A stretch of 64,000 nucleotides of DNA from Zygnema cylindricum (GCA_037447655.1 JBBHKE010003193.1:113360-177359); one strand, 5' to 3'; positions 43,801 to 53,982 are shown, counted from the stretch's first letter. Made by a program: numbers and translations. The notes: generated from the letters alone by a model not told the origin.

Positions 43801-45065
43801 CCCCGTCCCTCCCTCCCCTCTCTCTCCCCCCGTCCCAGCCGCTCCGTCCTGTCCCCTTCTCCTCAATTCCTACGACCCCGGGATTACTGATTTTGTCAAT
43901 GGTACCGGTAGTAGATATAATTATTCTCGACCGGACTGTGAGAGTACCTGCACCGCCAATTGCTTGTGCGTCGCGTACCAGTACATACTTAACTATGTCT
44001 ACACGTGCTACTTATACACGGAATTTTACCCTCAACGTGGCTTAGGTGTCAACCAGACGTTTTACAAGCGACAAGGTACATTCGCCGACCATAGTCTTTT
44101 AAAATGCCGTACTGTACCGTGTTGTATGGTACAGAAGCATGTCGCGTGTTGACGGTTTGCTTGGAGTGTTTTCATTGGAGAATGCTGACGCGCCGTCTGC
44201 AAGATGAAACTTAGTCATAATTGTGTTTTTGCATGTTGCAGTTCCATTCACCACCACCCCCCCTCCCCAGTCCCCCCCCAGTGCCCCTCCCCCCTCCCCC
44301 GACCCTCCCCTCCCTAGCGTCCCTCCCCATTCCCTCCCCCAGTTTCCCTTTATTCCCATTTCTTCCATTTCTTCATTTTATTCCATCCTTCCTTTAATTA
44401 TAATTCCATCCATTACAACCTCCTCCTCCTCTTCCTACTACTGCTATCCCTCCTCTTTCCTCATTTCTCCCTCCTCCCTCTTCAATACTCTTCTTCTTTA
44501 GACTTTCTCAAATACCATCTCTCTCCACTCCATCCAATGGACCTTGTCTTTCGTCACATCCGCGTTTCAAAACATTGCCTTTCATTTTTTTCCATGCAAA
44601 CAAACTTTTAAGCACGAGGTTTATGTGTTCTTGTACTTGAAATTGAAATAAAAATTGAAATCCCCATACTCATCCTGGCAACTTTCTATTTTTGAGTGTT
44701 TGAAAATTACCAAAATGTTCTACGCTCTTTATGACTTCTGAACCACAAATAGTCTAAGAAGAATGTCTTGTTGTGGTACCTTAACCCTAGAAAAAACTAA
44801 AAAAGGCTGAAAAACCCTACAAAGAAATTGCAAATAATTACTTAGAAATCCCAAGAACTGTAAAAGCCCTAAAAATCCATATTTTTTTTTTTCGTGCTAA
44901 ACCCTAGGGGGCGGAAATACTATTGCAATTGTTGGAGGAGTAGTCGGAGGAGTTATCTTTTTGCTGCTTATTGGAGGCCTATTTCTTTTTTTCTTCTTCC
45001 GAAAGAGAAAAGAAGAAGGTTTTGCAAAACCTTATGAACCTGGTGAGAAGCCTCAGACTTTGTAG
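40839..45065 (+). CDS. single-pass membrane protein with two PAN/apple-like modules
   Basis: Exons join in constant phase 1: exon 1 40839-40932 (signal peptide, SGVFLILFVVTLLGGL; donor GTAAGG), exon 2 41880-42122, exon 3 43839-44075, exon 4 from 44242 (Pro/Ser-rich linker, end unclear) and exon 5 44908-45065 (stop TAG). Exons 2 and 3 are alternative copies of one module: SCPLLL, FVNGTG, then CESACTDNCDCQAYAF or CESTCTANCLCVAYQY, then YTCFIYTE or YTCYLYTE, ending FYKRQG. The Cys spacing resembles PAN/apple domains of plant S-domain receptor-like kinases, which bind sugars or proteins outside the cell. Exon 5 encodes TIAIVGGVVGGVIFLLLIGG, more hydrophobic residues, RKRK and a ~17-residue cytosolic tail without a kinase. 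Exon 4's donor cannot be fixed, so the linker length is uncertain. Two separate genes, with the second lacking its first exon, are the alternative. Confidence 0.65.
40933..41879 (+). other. PAN gene intron 1, purine half then pyrimidine half
   Basis: The first ~360 bases are G/A-rich, with a run of about 20 G at 41272-41292; the last ~400 bases (from 41480) are C/T-rich and end at acceptor CCGTCCCAG. Long open frames here (up to 222 codons) are Pro/Ser/Leu-rich artefacts of the tract that run on into exon 2. Confidence 0.8.
42160..42435. repeat. CCATT satellite
   Basis: Tandem ATTCC/CCATT pentamers with TATTTACTATTTG-type units at the start, within the intron between the two PAN exons. Confidence 0.9.
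42437..42901. mobile_element. MITE family CACCG, copy 4 (GCCAA subtype)
   Basis: 465 bp between TA dinucleotides. Ends CACCGCCAAGCGTTATTAG and CTAATAGCGATTGGCGGTG. It carries the family core GGACGTGGATCATAATCTG + CCACGTC and the phrase GACGCTATATCGG. Confidence 0.85.
43190..43370 (+). repeat. second copy of the PAN gene 5' module
   Basis: Collinear with 40680-40855 (CCACGCTTGT, TCTCCTCGTCACCCTTC, CCGCCAACGTT, GAGAGGCCTTGGGCCAAGG). The place of the start codon reads CAATCAGGCC instead of CAATGGCAGGCC, so exon 1 was lost from this copy. It is followed by a pyrimidine tract (43490-43838) like that of intron 1. Confidence 0.75.
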
Positions 45066-45698
45066 ATCTTTGTCATAGCAGAATGTATTGTCAAATTATT
45101 ATTGGTTGGGAATAGATTCAATTCTACATGTTTTAATTGGTGTATGATGTTATCTCTTCTTGAAAGACAAGATTTATACGATAATCTGACAACATTCATG
45201 AGTAACTGCATGTTTTCTGAAATAAAAACATGTTAAAGTTCTTGCAACCGATTTCCTTCTGTTCCAAATGTCCGGAATGTGAGCATAATTTTGAAAATAC
45301 ACCTACAATTTTGCAATATCAAATTGGATTTTGCGATTAGATATGAAATTTTGCTATTCTTAACTGGATTTTGTCTATTTTAACTCACGTCTTTTCTTTT
45401 ATAAATTGCGATGCTAGCTGAAGTTTTTCAATCCCAGTTAAATTCTGTAATTTTAACATATACTTTGCAATTCTAAATTGATTTTTGCAGTTATCGTACA
45501 ATCAACGGTTTCGGTGTAAATCGCAAAAAAGTCCTCCACTGCGTATGTTTTCCAAACCAATTCGAAGGAGAGTTTGGCAGTGAATAAAATTCTACTTATG
45601 TCTATTGCTGTTGAAACAATATGAAAGGATGTATAAAACTAATCTTTTCATTTAGAACCTTTTTGGCAAATGTTTGTAATGGCCAAGAATTGTAACAC
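45066..45698. other. 3' flank of the PAN gene
   Basis: AT-rich, with AATAAA near 45221 and 45583 as possible poly(A) signals. No gene seen. Confidence 0.4.
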
Positions 45699-45700
45699 TA

Positions 45701-45917
45701 CACCGCCAATCGTTATTAGCGTGTAAGTTTTTTAGCGTATACAAATAATTAGCGTGGTTTACGCTAATTGGGAATCTGAAAATTTTCGAAGAAATCTTCT
45801 ATTCTAATTAGGAATTAGGGCTTTTTTTTAAATAGTGTGGATAATTCTATTTGAGAATAAATATAAAAAAAAGCAGGACGGAATTAGCGTACACAACCCT
45901 AATAACGATTGGCGGTG
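45701..45917. mobile_element. MITE family CACCG, copy 5 (GCCAA subtype)
   Basis: 217 bp between TA dinucleotides. Ends CACCGCCAATCGTTATTAG and CTAATAACGATTGGCGGTG are a perfect 19-bp inverted pair. Confidence 0.9.
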
Positions 45918-45919
45918 TA

Positions 45920-46851
45920 GTAGAGTACGCTTATCATGTTTCTTTTCACATCATTTTACTAGTTTTGTATTATTCCATGTCACATTGATATAATGTTTAT
46001 ATTTCTAAGTTATTTTCTTTTAAATTTTTAGGATAACTTATTCCTTGGTACTTAAAGTTTCCAAGTTTTATTTGGAATTATATCTATCTTTTCTTTTCGA
46101 TAAAGTACCCAGTGTAGTGTACTTTTGTAATTTTCATTTTATTGAGATATTGGAAGATCAATGTCAAACCATACAGGCATGAAATTTCAAAAACTAAGCT
46201 TGGGACGGGCGAAATGTCGACATCAAGTGCATACATTGACACGGACGTAAGAGAGGGAGAGGGAGAGGGAGAGGGAGAGGGGTTGAAGGGGAGAGGGGAA
46301 GAGAGGGAGAGAGAGGGAGAGGGAGTAGGAGAGATAAAAATAGGGCAAGTTTTGTTTTGGTTTTCATTTTTTGTCTTATTATGAAGTGGAACCTGAAAAT
46401 TTGAAAATTTTATATATATTTTAAGTCGCGCCAAACCATGTGACGGTGATATTACCTTGATATTAATTAGTGGCAATAATACTTAATTTTTGCTTTTAAA
46501 AGCCAACTCTTTATTTTCAATATTTTGCTATTTTTATTCTGTTTTTTTTTTGATTTCTAAACTATTTTTAAACTATTTATAAGCATATTAATTACTCTAA
46601 TTTTTTTTATACACCGGCTTATTTTTGAGTTAAAATAGAAGCTGAAAAAAATTACTTCGACCAAATATGATATGTTCCTATCATATATATTAAATATTTA
46701 AATTTATTTAATTGATCCTTTCAGAGATTGCATAAAACGTCGTCATGTATTCAAAAATTGCCACCTAAAAAATGATTACTATATATTACGTTACATTTAT
46801 CACAATAATTTTTTTCCATCTTATCTACAACAACGAAAAAAATGGAAAAGG

Positions 46852-46884
<33 letters not shown>

Positions 46885-47733
46885 GGGAAAAGTTGAAAAA
46901 AATGAAAATAATGTGCTTTTAAACACATAAGAACATTACAAAATTACAAAAGAAAAAAAAGGAAAAGAAAAAAAAAACGGATATTATCTTTCCTTTCGGT
47001 TTAAATCTGTTCTGTTTTCGAAATTTTGTTTTGCGAGATTAAAAATTGTCCCAACAATTAAAAAGGAATTGATTAATAAAAGCCCAATAACATCGAAAAT
47101 ATATTTTGGGGCAAATAATGCCCAAACCAGCAAAAAACTAAATCACAACCAATTTTTTTAGTTATTATTATTGATGTTAATATTGTTATCATTATTATTA
47201 TTACGAAAGTATTAGATATTTATCCTTATTTTTTGGGTTTTGAGTAAAAAAAAACGAAAAAAGTTCAATTTTTTTTTTCTGATTCCATTTTGTTTGTTTC
47301 AAATCAAGAAAACATGTTGTTAGCTTTGAATTTGTTCTTCTTTTCATTTTATTACACCTGACGTTTCTCACAAATTAGACATGTTTTTACATGTTTTAAA
47401 TTAAATTACACCAAACCATATTACATTAGAAAATTTATAATAAATTATGTTAGATTAAATTAAATTGAACTACAGCTTAAATTCCCGAGAACAAAAAAAA
47501 TTGAACGTTTAACTACATCAATTGTCAGAAAAGAAAATGTTTTGACTCTATAAAATGTCATAAAGAAAATGGCTTATCATGTTCCATGAGAAAAAATATC
47601 CCATAATTTTAACTTCTTTTATTTATTTATTCACATATTTAATTTAAAATTTACTTACTTATTTATCCCTCTCCCCCTCTCCCCCTCTCCCCCTCCCTCT
47701 CCCTCTCCCTCCCTCTCCCTCTCCCTCCCTCTA
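45920..47733. other. AT-rich spacer with GA microsatellite
   Basis: Contains (GGGAGA)n at 46250-46327, a long poly(A) at 46853-46880 and (CCCTCT)n at 47664-47732, the last ending at the assembly gap. No gene is supported. Confidence 0.5.
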
Positions 47734-47743
47734 NNNNNNNNNN
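47734..47743. other. assembly gap (10 N)
   Basis: Ten N within a (CCCTCT)n stretch; the real length of missing sequence is unknown. Confidence 0.99.
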
Positions 47744-47784
47744 GCTACTAACATTTTTTCTGCGATGATCTTCTGAAAAAAAAA

Positions 47785-48340
47785 AAAAAACTTGTGAAAT
47801 ATTAAGAACAAACCATGTTTGGAAAATTTATAAATGAGATTTTACGTCTTTCCAAAGTAAAAAAAAAAAGATAATATCAATGTCTTAAATGAGATTTGAA
47901 GTCTTTCCGAAGCAAAAAAACAAAATATATACATGTACATATACATATTTATATAAATATAAATATATTAGTGAAAGTGTGTATAAATGAGATTTTATGT
48001 CTTTCCAAAGCCCAAAAAATCGTAACATTAGAAAAAAAATGGAATTCTTGAGTGTATAAACGAGATTTTAAGTCTTTTCAAAGCAAAAAAATCATAAGAT
48101 TTGTCAAAGTTTGGAATGTTAGAGAGCATACATGAGATTCTGTCTTTCCAAAGAAAAAAAAAACACTGACTAATTTTTAAAATTAGTCAAAGTTTAAAGA
48201 TAATAAAAAAAAAAAATTTAAACAAGTTTGGAATTCTGGAGGGTATAAATGAAATCCTGTGTCTTTCCAAAGAAAAAAAAAAAGCGTTGGAGGTTGGAAT
48301 TTCTGCAGTGTATAAATAAAATTTTGTGCCTTTCAAAAAA
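47785..48340 (-). repeat. decayed tandem copies derived from LRR exon c
   Basis: Six or more units. Several contain, in plus orientation, AAGATTTGTCAAAGTTTGGAAT-like sequence followed by a TATAC-like and GAGATTTTAAGTCTTTCC-like stretch. The first part matches bases of LRR exon c (GATTCGTCAAAGTTTGGAAT). The units carry poly(A) runs and no open LRR frame. Confidence 0.65.
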
Positions 48341-48370
48341 AAAAATGAGAAAAAAAAATATATAACTTAC

Positions 48371-49706
48371 AAAATTTTAAGATTCGTCAAAGTTTGGAAT
48401 TCTAAAGGTATACTCCCATTCAACGAATTGTGGCTCAAATCCCTGTCATCCCTCCACCCCCCCCCCCCCCCCCCCCCCCCCTCCCCCCCGAAAAAAAATA
48501 AAAATCCATTTTTAGCTTCAAAACACCATTTTTTTTCCCTCCCTCAGCTTCGAAACACCATTTTTCTTTTTTTCTTATATCTTCAAAAACCCCAATTTTT
48601 TTCTTTTATTAGTTTCAAAACACCATTTCTTTCATAACTTCAAAACACCATTTTTATTTTATTTTTGTTAGTGCTTCAAACTTTTTTTTCTCCTTTTTTA
48701 GCTTCTAAACACCTTTTTTTCCGATCCCAAAACATGATATTTTACAATTCTTATTGTTTCCCATAAGACAAGAAAAAAAAAAGTTTCCAAATCATGGTAT
48801 TATTACACAAAATTAAATCGTGAGAAAAACAAAGAAAATCAACAAATTGTGAAAAAAACAAATCGTGAAAATTAAAACGGACTGACTTGAAAAAAAATGT
48901 CGGCTTACAAATTTTCGATATTTCTCAATTTTTGAAAAAAAAAATGACTTCAAAATTTCCAAATTTCTCAATTTTTGAAATAAAAAATGATTTACAAAAT
49001 TTCCAAATTTCTCAATTTTTGAAAAAAAAATGACTTACAAAGTTTCCAAATTTCTCAATTTTCCGAGATCCGGAGGTATATTTCCCGACAATTTATTTCT
49101 ACGAAGGGACCTGTTCAAATTTTCCACCACCATAAAACCAACAATAAAATAAATAATAAATAATAAAAGAAAAAAAAAGTAAAAAACAAAAAATTGAAAA
49201 TGCCAACAGTTAAAAATAACCATTTAGTATTTTACATGATTTTCTCCTTAATTTCAAACAGTTTTTAACAGCTTCTTAACAGCTTTTCAGAGCTTATAAC
49301 ATTTTTTTTCATAGGTTTTAACAGTTTTCAACATTTCAACAAGTTTTGTGGTTTTTAACGGCGAATAACAGGTAGCAACGGTTTTTAACAGTGGATAACC
49401 GTTTTTAAATTTTGGAAAGTTTTGTTTTTTGTGTTTTTTTTTTAAGCTTAAGACTTCTTTTATGTTTTCAGGCCATCAATGTAGTAAAGGTTAAAAAACT
49501 CAAATTGCCAAAATTAGAAAGTAAAAGAAAAAAAGTTTGTGTCTGAAGAAAGAATGTGATTTGAATATACGAAAAAACTTTCAAAAATGTCAAATTTTCC
49601 ATTGGAAATTTTTTGAATTTGCAAAAAAACTTACAAAAGAGTCAAATTTTCCATTTTTCCGAGTTCTGGAGGAATAGGTCCCGAAAATTGATTATTGCCT
49701 AAATTT
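48371..49706 (-). CDS. leucine-rich-repeat protein, three 72-nt exons (partial gene)
   Basis: Three minus-strand exons of exactly 72 nt, each with an AG acceptor and a GTAAGT donor and each phase 2 at both ends: 49635-49706 (GNNQFSGPIPPELGKMENLT), 49039-49110 (RRNKLSGNIPPDLGKLRNLE) and 48371-48442 (SHNSLNGSIPLEFQTLTNLK). They join in frame into consecutive 24-residue plant-type repeats (LxxNxLxGxIPxxLxxLxxL). One exon per repeat with phase-2 introns is typical of plant LRR receptor kinases and related proteins, which recognise ligands outside the cell. No signal peptide, membrane segment or kinase exon is found in the window; the gap downstream may hide exons. The last exon's acceptor follows a long G run on the minus strand, which may hamper splicing. 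Functional gene or remnant cannot be decided. Confidence 0.7.
48530..48735. repeat. degenerate repeat of GCTTCAAAACACCATTTTT
   Basis: Five or six units of 30-60 bp between LRR exons c and b, each with a CTTCAAAACACCA core and T runs. Confidence 0.7.
48905..49032 (-). repeat. decayed tandem copies of the end of LRR exon b
   Basis: Three units of about 45 bp. In transcription sense each holds AATTGAGAAATTTGGAAA plus TTTTGTAAGTC-like sequence, that is, the last ~20 bases of exon b and its 5' splice site. Confidence 0.75.
49571..49608 (-). repeat. decayed copy of the end of LRR exon a
   Basis: CTTTCAAAAATGTCAAATTTTCCATT here matches CTTACAAAAGAGTCAAATTTTCCATT at the end of exon a (49630-49655). 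One unit is recognisable. Confidence 0.6.
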
Positions 49707-49884
49707 CTGCAAATTATCACAATAGTTAAAAAAAACTCTCAAGTAAAAAAAAAAAAAAAAAAAAGCATCATCCACAAAAATTAACAATTGCACAATATGT
49801 TTCTTGTCTCTGAAAAAAACATAATACATCATAAGACTGTAAAATTATTTAAAAAAATAATAATAATAAAATAAAATAAATAAC

Positions 49885-51428
49885 CTTCAAACGTTGTAAA
49901 GAAGTGGTAGGAGGGTCGGCCACAAATTTAAAAATTTTTGCTGCGAAATTGTTTTCTATCGCAAATTTTTCCAAAGAACCCATTCTTTTAACCCATGGGC
50001 CAGGACCTAAAAAACAAACAAAAACAATACAATTAGAAAAAAAATAAAATAATAATAAAGCCTAAAAAAAGGGATAATTTTTTTCTTTTTTTGAGAGTTT
50101 TTTAGTCAAAACCACTATCCTATGTTGATATTATTCCAAATTAACTGTGGTAATATATACATATATATATATAAAAATATTTTTAGCAGTGCATGTCAAA
50201 ATAAAATTATTGAACCGAAGTTGAACTAAAAACACCGAATGATTTGAATCTCTGGAATTAAAATGATCAAAAAAAAAAAAGAAACTCACCGCTTGGGTAT
50301 TTTGTGAAATTAGACACAAAGTCAAACCTGCCCTCTCCCAAAGAAGAAAAACCAGAGGAAAAAAAAAAAAAAAAAAACGAAAAAAGGAAGACAAAAACAA
50401 TTAAAATTTATATTAGCTAACCCTAATTCTCAATAGCTTCAAATTTACCCCCCAAAAAACCCACAGTACGATCAGAAAGGCAGATTGAAAAACTATTTCC
50501 GAAACCATTAGATTAGCCAATGGGCAATAACCCTAACCCTAACTCTAACCCTAATCCCTAACTCTAACGCTAACCCTAACTCTGACCCTAACCCTAACCA
50601 AAATCCTAACAAACCATACCCGAATCCTAACCCTAACCCTAAGCCTAAGCCTCACTAACCATACTCTAATCCTAACCCTGAACCTACCATATCCAAACCC
50701 TAACGCTAACCCTGAACCCCGGATGTAAACTTGGCATATCCGTCTTACATGGAACATATGAAGAGTTTTTATTATTTTTTTTTACTTTATTTTATTTTAT
50801 TTCAGTTCGTTTCATTTCATTTTACTTTATTTGATTTGATATTATTTTTCATTTATTTTCTTTGTATTTTACTTAATTTTATTTTTACTATTTTACTTCA
50901 TTTATTTCACTTACTTCAATTTGTATTTTTATTTACTTTCGTCATTTCACTTCATTTCACTTCAGTCCATTTCATCTCGTTTTAAAATTCGTTTATTCTA
51001 AAATTATTTATTTCATTTCATTTCATTCATTGATTAGTATCATTTCCTTTTCATTCATTTTATTCTTCTTCTCACCTTGTTGCGTCCACAATCACAATCA
51101 CCACTTTTTTGAAAACCGCATCCCCCCAACACTCCAAACTTTTATTTACATTTACGTTTTCCAGCCGACACGTGGCACCACTACAGCTCGCCACGTGGCA
51201 CTCTTCGGATCCGGCGACAGCGTCACAGCTGTCAATCTCCGAAACATTAAATTGTACGGGGAACGACTGACGCGTGTCACTCGCCGCGTCAGAGCATTCG
51301 CTGACGGCTGAAAGCTCCACACGTGTGAGAAGGAAGCCACGTGTAAAAAGATAAGCTCCCGCCACGTGGAGAGCTGTAATCCACGTCAGCAGAGAGAGGA
51401 GGTGAAGAGGAGGGAGAGGCTCGGTCAT
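49885..51428 (-). CDS. PIGO: GPI ethanolamine phosphate transferase 3 (PIG-O), exons 1-3, copy A
   Basis: Exon 1 51076-51428 (ATG 51428), exon 2 50290-50327 (38 nt) and exon 3 49885-50006 join in frame (phases 2 and 1). Exon 1 encodes a hydrophobic N-terminal anchor (LHLLSLLTWITALHVAGAYL), FTRGFLLTRVEL and a Cys-containing luminal stretch, then VVIVIVDATR; exon 2 continues FDFVSNFTKYPS. Exon 3 ends with FKFVADPPTTSLQRLK. VDATRFDF and ADPPTTSLQRLK are PIG-O signatures; the Asp belongs to the metal site of the alkaline-phosphatase-like domain. The enzyme works in the ER lumen and adds ethanolamine phosphate to the third mannose of GPI anchors. Later exons (the LTTG-x-LPTF part onward and the membrane domain) are not seen downstream, where LRR exons follow instead. 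Donor of exon 3 is weak (GTTATT). Probably a 5' gene fragment or a gene with very distant exons. Confidence 0.8.
50528..50716 (+). repeat. telomere-like (CCCTAA)n array in PIG-O intron 1, copy A
   Basis: Degenerate CCCTAA hexamers with CTCTAA and CCATAC variants. Plus-strand orientation CCCTAA. Confidence 0.85.
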
Positions 51429-51506
51429 GGCTGTGCGGACGAAATGACCATACGGCCGTACTGACCGTACAGATAACGTGACTGTACAATCTCGGTTCAA
51501 AAATAG

Positions 51507-51725
51507 GGTTAGAATTAGAAATGGGATTAGGGTTAAAATAAAAGGTTAGACTTAGGCTTAGAGGAAGCTTTGAGATTAGGGTAAAGGTAAAAAGGTTAAG
51601 ATTAGAGTTAGGCTGAGGTTTTGGGTTAAAGTTAGGGTTAGGTTTGGCGCATAAAAGATTAGGGTTAAAAGTTAGGGTTAAGAGTAAGGGTTAGAAATTA
51701 GGGTTAGGGTAAGCCTTAAGAGTTC
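51507..51725 (+). repeat. telomere-like (TTAGGG)n array upstream of PIG-O, copy A
   Basis: Degenerate TTAGGG hexamers starting about 80 bases upstream of the ATG of PIG-O exon 1 and opposite in orientation to the intron array. Confidence 0.85.
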
Positions 51726-51841
51726 GGATTAGGAATAAAAAAAATCGACGGTAGGCGCGAAGCCACGACGTATTTTAAAATAAGATATTTAAAATTTTGA
51801 AAAGTACTTTATCGGTATTAAATGCTTTTTTCGCCACTTAA

Positions 51842-51976
51842 AGCATCTTTTCTCGTGCACACTTGTCGGATTGGTAATTCGACGGTACTGTAACTTTTAA
51901 AAAGTAGGATTCTCACCTTCCGATTGGCGGTCTATATTCAAAATTTGGACAGGTGTGCACTGAGAAAAGATGTTTT
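51842..51976. repeat. imperfect inverted repeat, copy A
   Basis: GCATCTTTTCTCGTGCACAC near 51844 and its complement near 51950-51974 (GTGTGCACTGAGAAAAGATG) could form a stem. The same pair is at about 59348-59474 in unit B. Confidence 0.6.
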
Positions 51977-52353
51977 CGGTGGCTAAAAATACATCAGCAC
52001 TAATAGCAATATATGATTTCTTTCATAATTGTTTTTCAATTTTGATAATTTCGTTCGACTCATCAGGCAGCCTTGAACTGGATAAAGGTTGATGCCACGG
52101 TACAAAATTAACCAGAGTTTGAATCTGTGTAGCGCCATCGAAAATATCAACGGTAACGATATAGAATGTGACAGCGGTCTACTCGCACCATAGGTCTTGA
52201 TCTACAGGATGTCACATCTATCTATGAGCCTTCTAAGTTCTAAACAACGTTTGACTTTTTAAAAGGCTTCTTAAAATATCTTAAAATAAGTCAAGTTTTA
52301 TAAAGAAAGGAGAAGTACACAAAATAAAACTCAAAGCAGTTTACAGTACGGTA

Positions 52354-52602
52354 GACCGTGAATCGCTATTAGCGTCAATGACTCTAATTGCGCTACCCCG
52401 TTTTTTTACCCTAATCTCAAATAGCGTAAAACAAAATTAGTGTTATTGATTTCAATTTAGTGCGAGAGACGTGGCAGATTATGGTCCACGTCCTTAAATA
52501 GCGTTGTTAATTTTATTTCGAAAATCATGTATACTAATTGCGGAAAAAAAAAAAATTAAGAACCCAAATTAGTGACTTTGACACTAATAACGATTCGCGG
52601 AG
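52354..52602. mobile_element. MITE family CACCG, copy 6 (unit A)
   Basis: 249 bp after TA at 52352-52353. Ends GACCGTGAATCGCTATTAG and CTAATAACGATTCGCGGAG. The core GACGTGGCAGATTATGGTCC is present in reverse orientation. The same insertion is in unit B. Confidence 0.8.
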
Positions 52603-52604
52603 TA

Positions 52605-53396
52605 CTGTACTGTAGCGAGTCGGTTGTACGAGTGGTTCTCATTGTCCAGATCTGAAATCGATACTTGTCCCTGGTGTTTGACTGCTTGTGGACATGCGAG
52701 GGGCTGCGATATAGAAAGTGGCGTGGGAGCACCCTAATTCCTGAATTACAGGATGTTTTGAGCCTTCTTAAAACGTTTTGTTCTTTAATTATAACACAAA
52801 ATAAGGTTTAAATTATCCTTAAACTTCCTATCTTTTAAGGTGGCCGACTGGTTCAGCGTCTACTGTAATTTTCAAGATATTGCATACGGATCAAACCCTC
52901 CTAGCGTCAGAATGCGGTCTCCGTGAGGTTTGTGAATTTGAAAGTGACGAGGTCTTCTCGCACCTACCTAACATCGTTGATCTACAGAATGTCACAATTA
53001 CCAATGAACCTTCACCCATTTTTAACACATTGTGTAACATTTTTCCTCTGATTGTAATAATGGGCTTCTCACGGAAGTGTTGATCAGTACCTGCTACTTT
53101 TGGAGGCTTTTGGTTTTATGTTACATTAGTTCCGGCTGGTTGTAGAGATTTTAGTTGTAATAGAGAGAGTTTGAGAAAGGAAAAAATGTAGGTCTTACTG
53201 CTTGCAATCCTCTGAAAGGTTACAAAGCCTCCAGTTAACCTTTTGATCCAAATTATTGTTTAGCTATTTGGTTGCACTTTGAAAAATCCTCTTTTTTCAA
53301 AATCCAAATACTTCCAGTATTGGCCAAAACATAAAACTACAGGGGGCTAAAGTATTAGGGGCTACAAGAGGTTTCATGGAGAGGCATTTTAAAATC
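52605..53396. other. upstream part of unit A, no supported gene
   Basis: Loosely repeated phrases GATCTACAGGATGTCACA and GAGCCTTC occur three times between 52190 and 53010 with about 270-bp and 500-bp spacing, suggesting an old triplication. A 67-codon frame at 52880 is not convincing. Confidence 0.4.
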
Positions 53397-53401
53397 AAGG
53401 T

Positions 53402-53980
53402 TGTTACGATTCATTGAAAGAATTGTACGCACGCGGAATCAGTTTGATTTCGCGAATGAAAAACTGTACTTTCTAGAATGTACCGAAAGTACAGTTACGT
53501 GTATTTAGATAAAGTTCTACTTGTTCGCGAAATATATTTGTTGTTTCGTTTCGCGTCTAAATTTTCGTACGTCTAATTTAGTACGATAGTACTTCTAGTT
53601 TTGTCTAGTACTTTCGTCTTAGCTTGTCGTTTTGCTATGTTTCAGCCCTTAGTGAAATTTAGAGTATTCTAGCTTAATTTGCGGACAGGTGGCAGATTTC
53701 TGGAGGCTTCTTGGCGGCGCACGCTCACACGTGTCATGCCATGGCTGGTATTGTATTTATAGGGACACCATGACTGTGTGTTAATCAATCAATGAGAAAT
53801 TGGAGGATTATATGGAGTAATAGAAGAGATAGAGAAGCAAATTTGTAATTTCGGATTTTTAAAATATGAGAAATTTCCGAAATGTCTCTTCAATGTTGAT
53901 TTAATGTTTTATAATCTGAATGCTTCTGCTGCTATAAGTGCTTGTAAGTGAGCTCAGAGTTTTTTCTATCGATCCTTTCA
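53402..53980 (+). repeat. 5' LTR of the Copia element
   Basis: 579 bp, TGTTACGATT to ATCCTTTCA, with a likely TATA region around 53750-53762 (GTATTTATAGGG). Confidence 0.95.
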
Positions 53981-53982
53981 TT

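Noticed and set aside
43477-43838. Hydrophobic and Pro-rich ORFs before the second PAN exon
   Set aside because: Same reason: pyrimidine tract read through.
51428-51500. Extension of PIG-O exon 1 upstream to base 51500
   Set aside because: The only start there is a TTG; the ATG at 51428 precedes the hydrophobic anchor directly and is shared with copy B.
50528-51725. A true chromosome end
   Set aside because: The arrays are short, degenerate and internal, and ordinary sequence continues on both sides.
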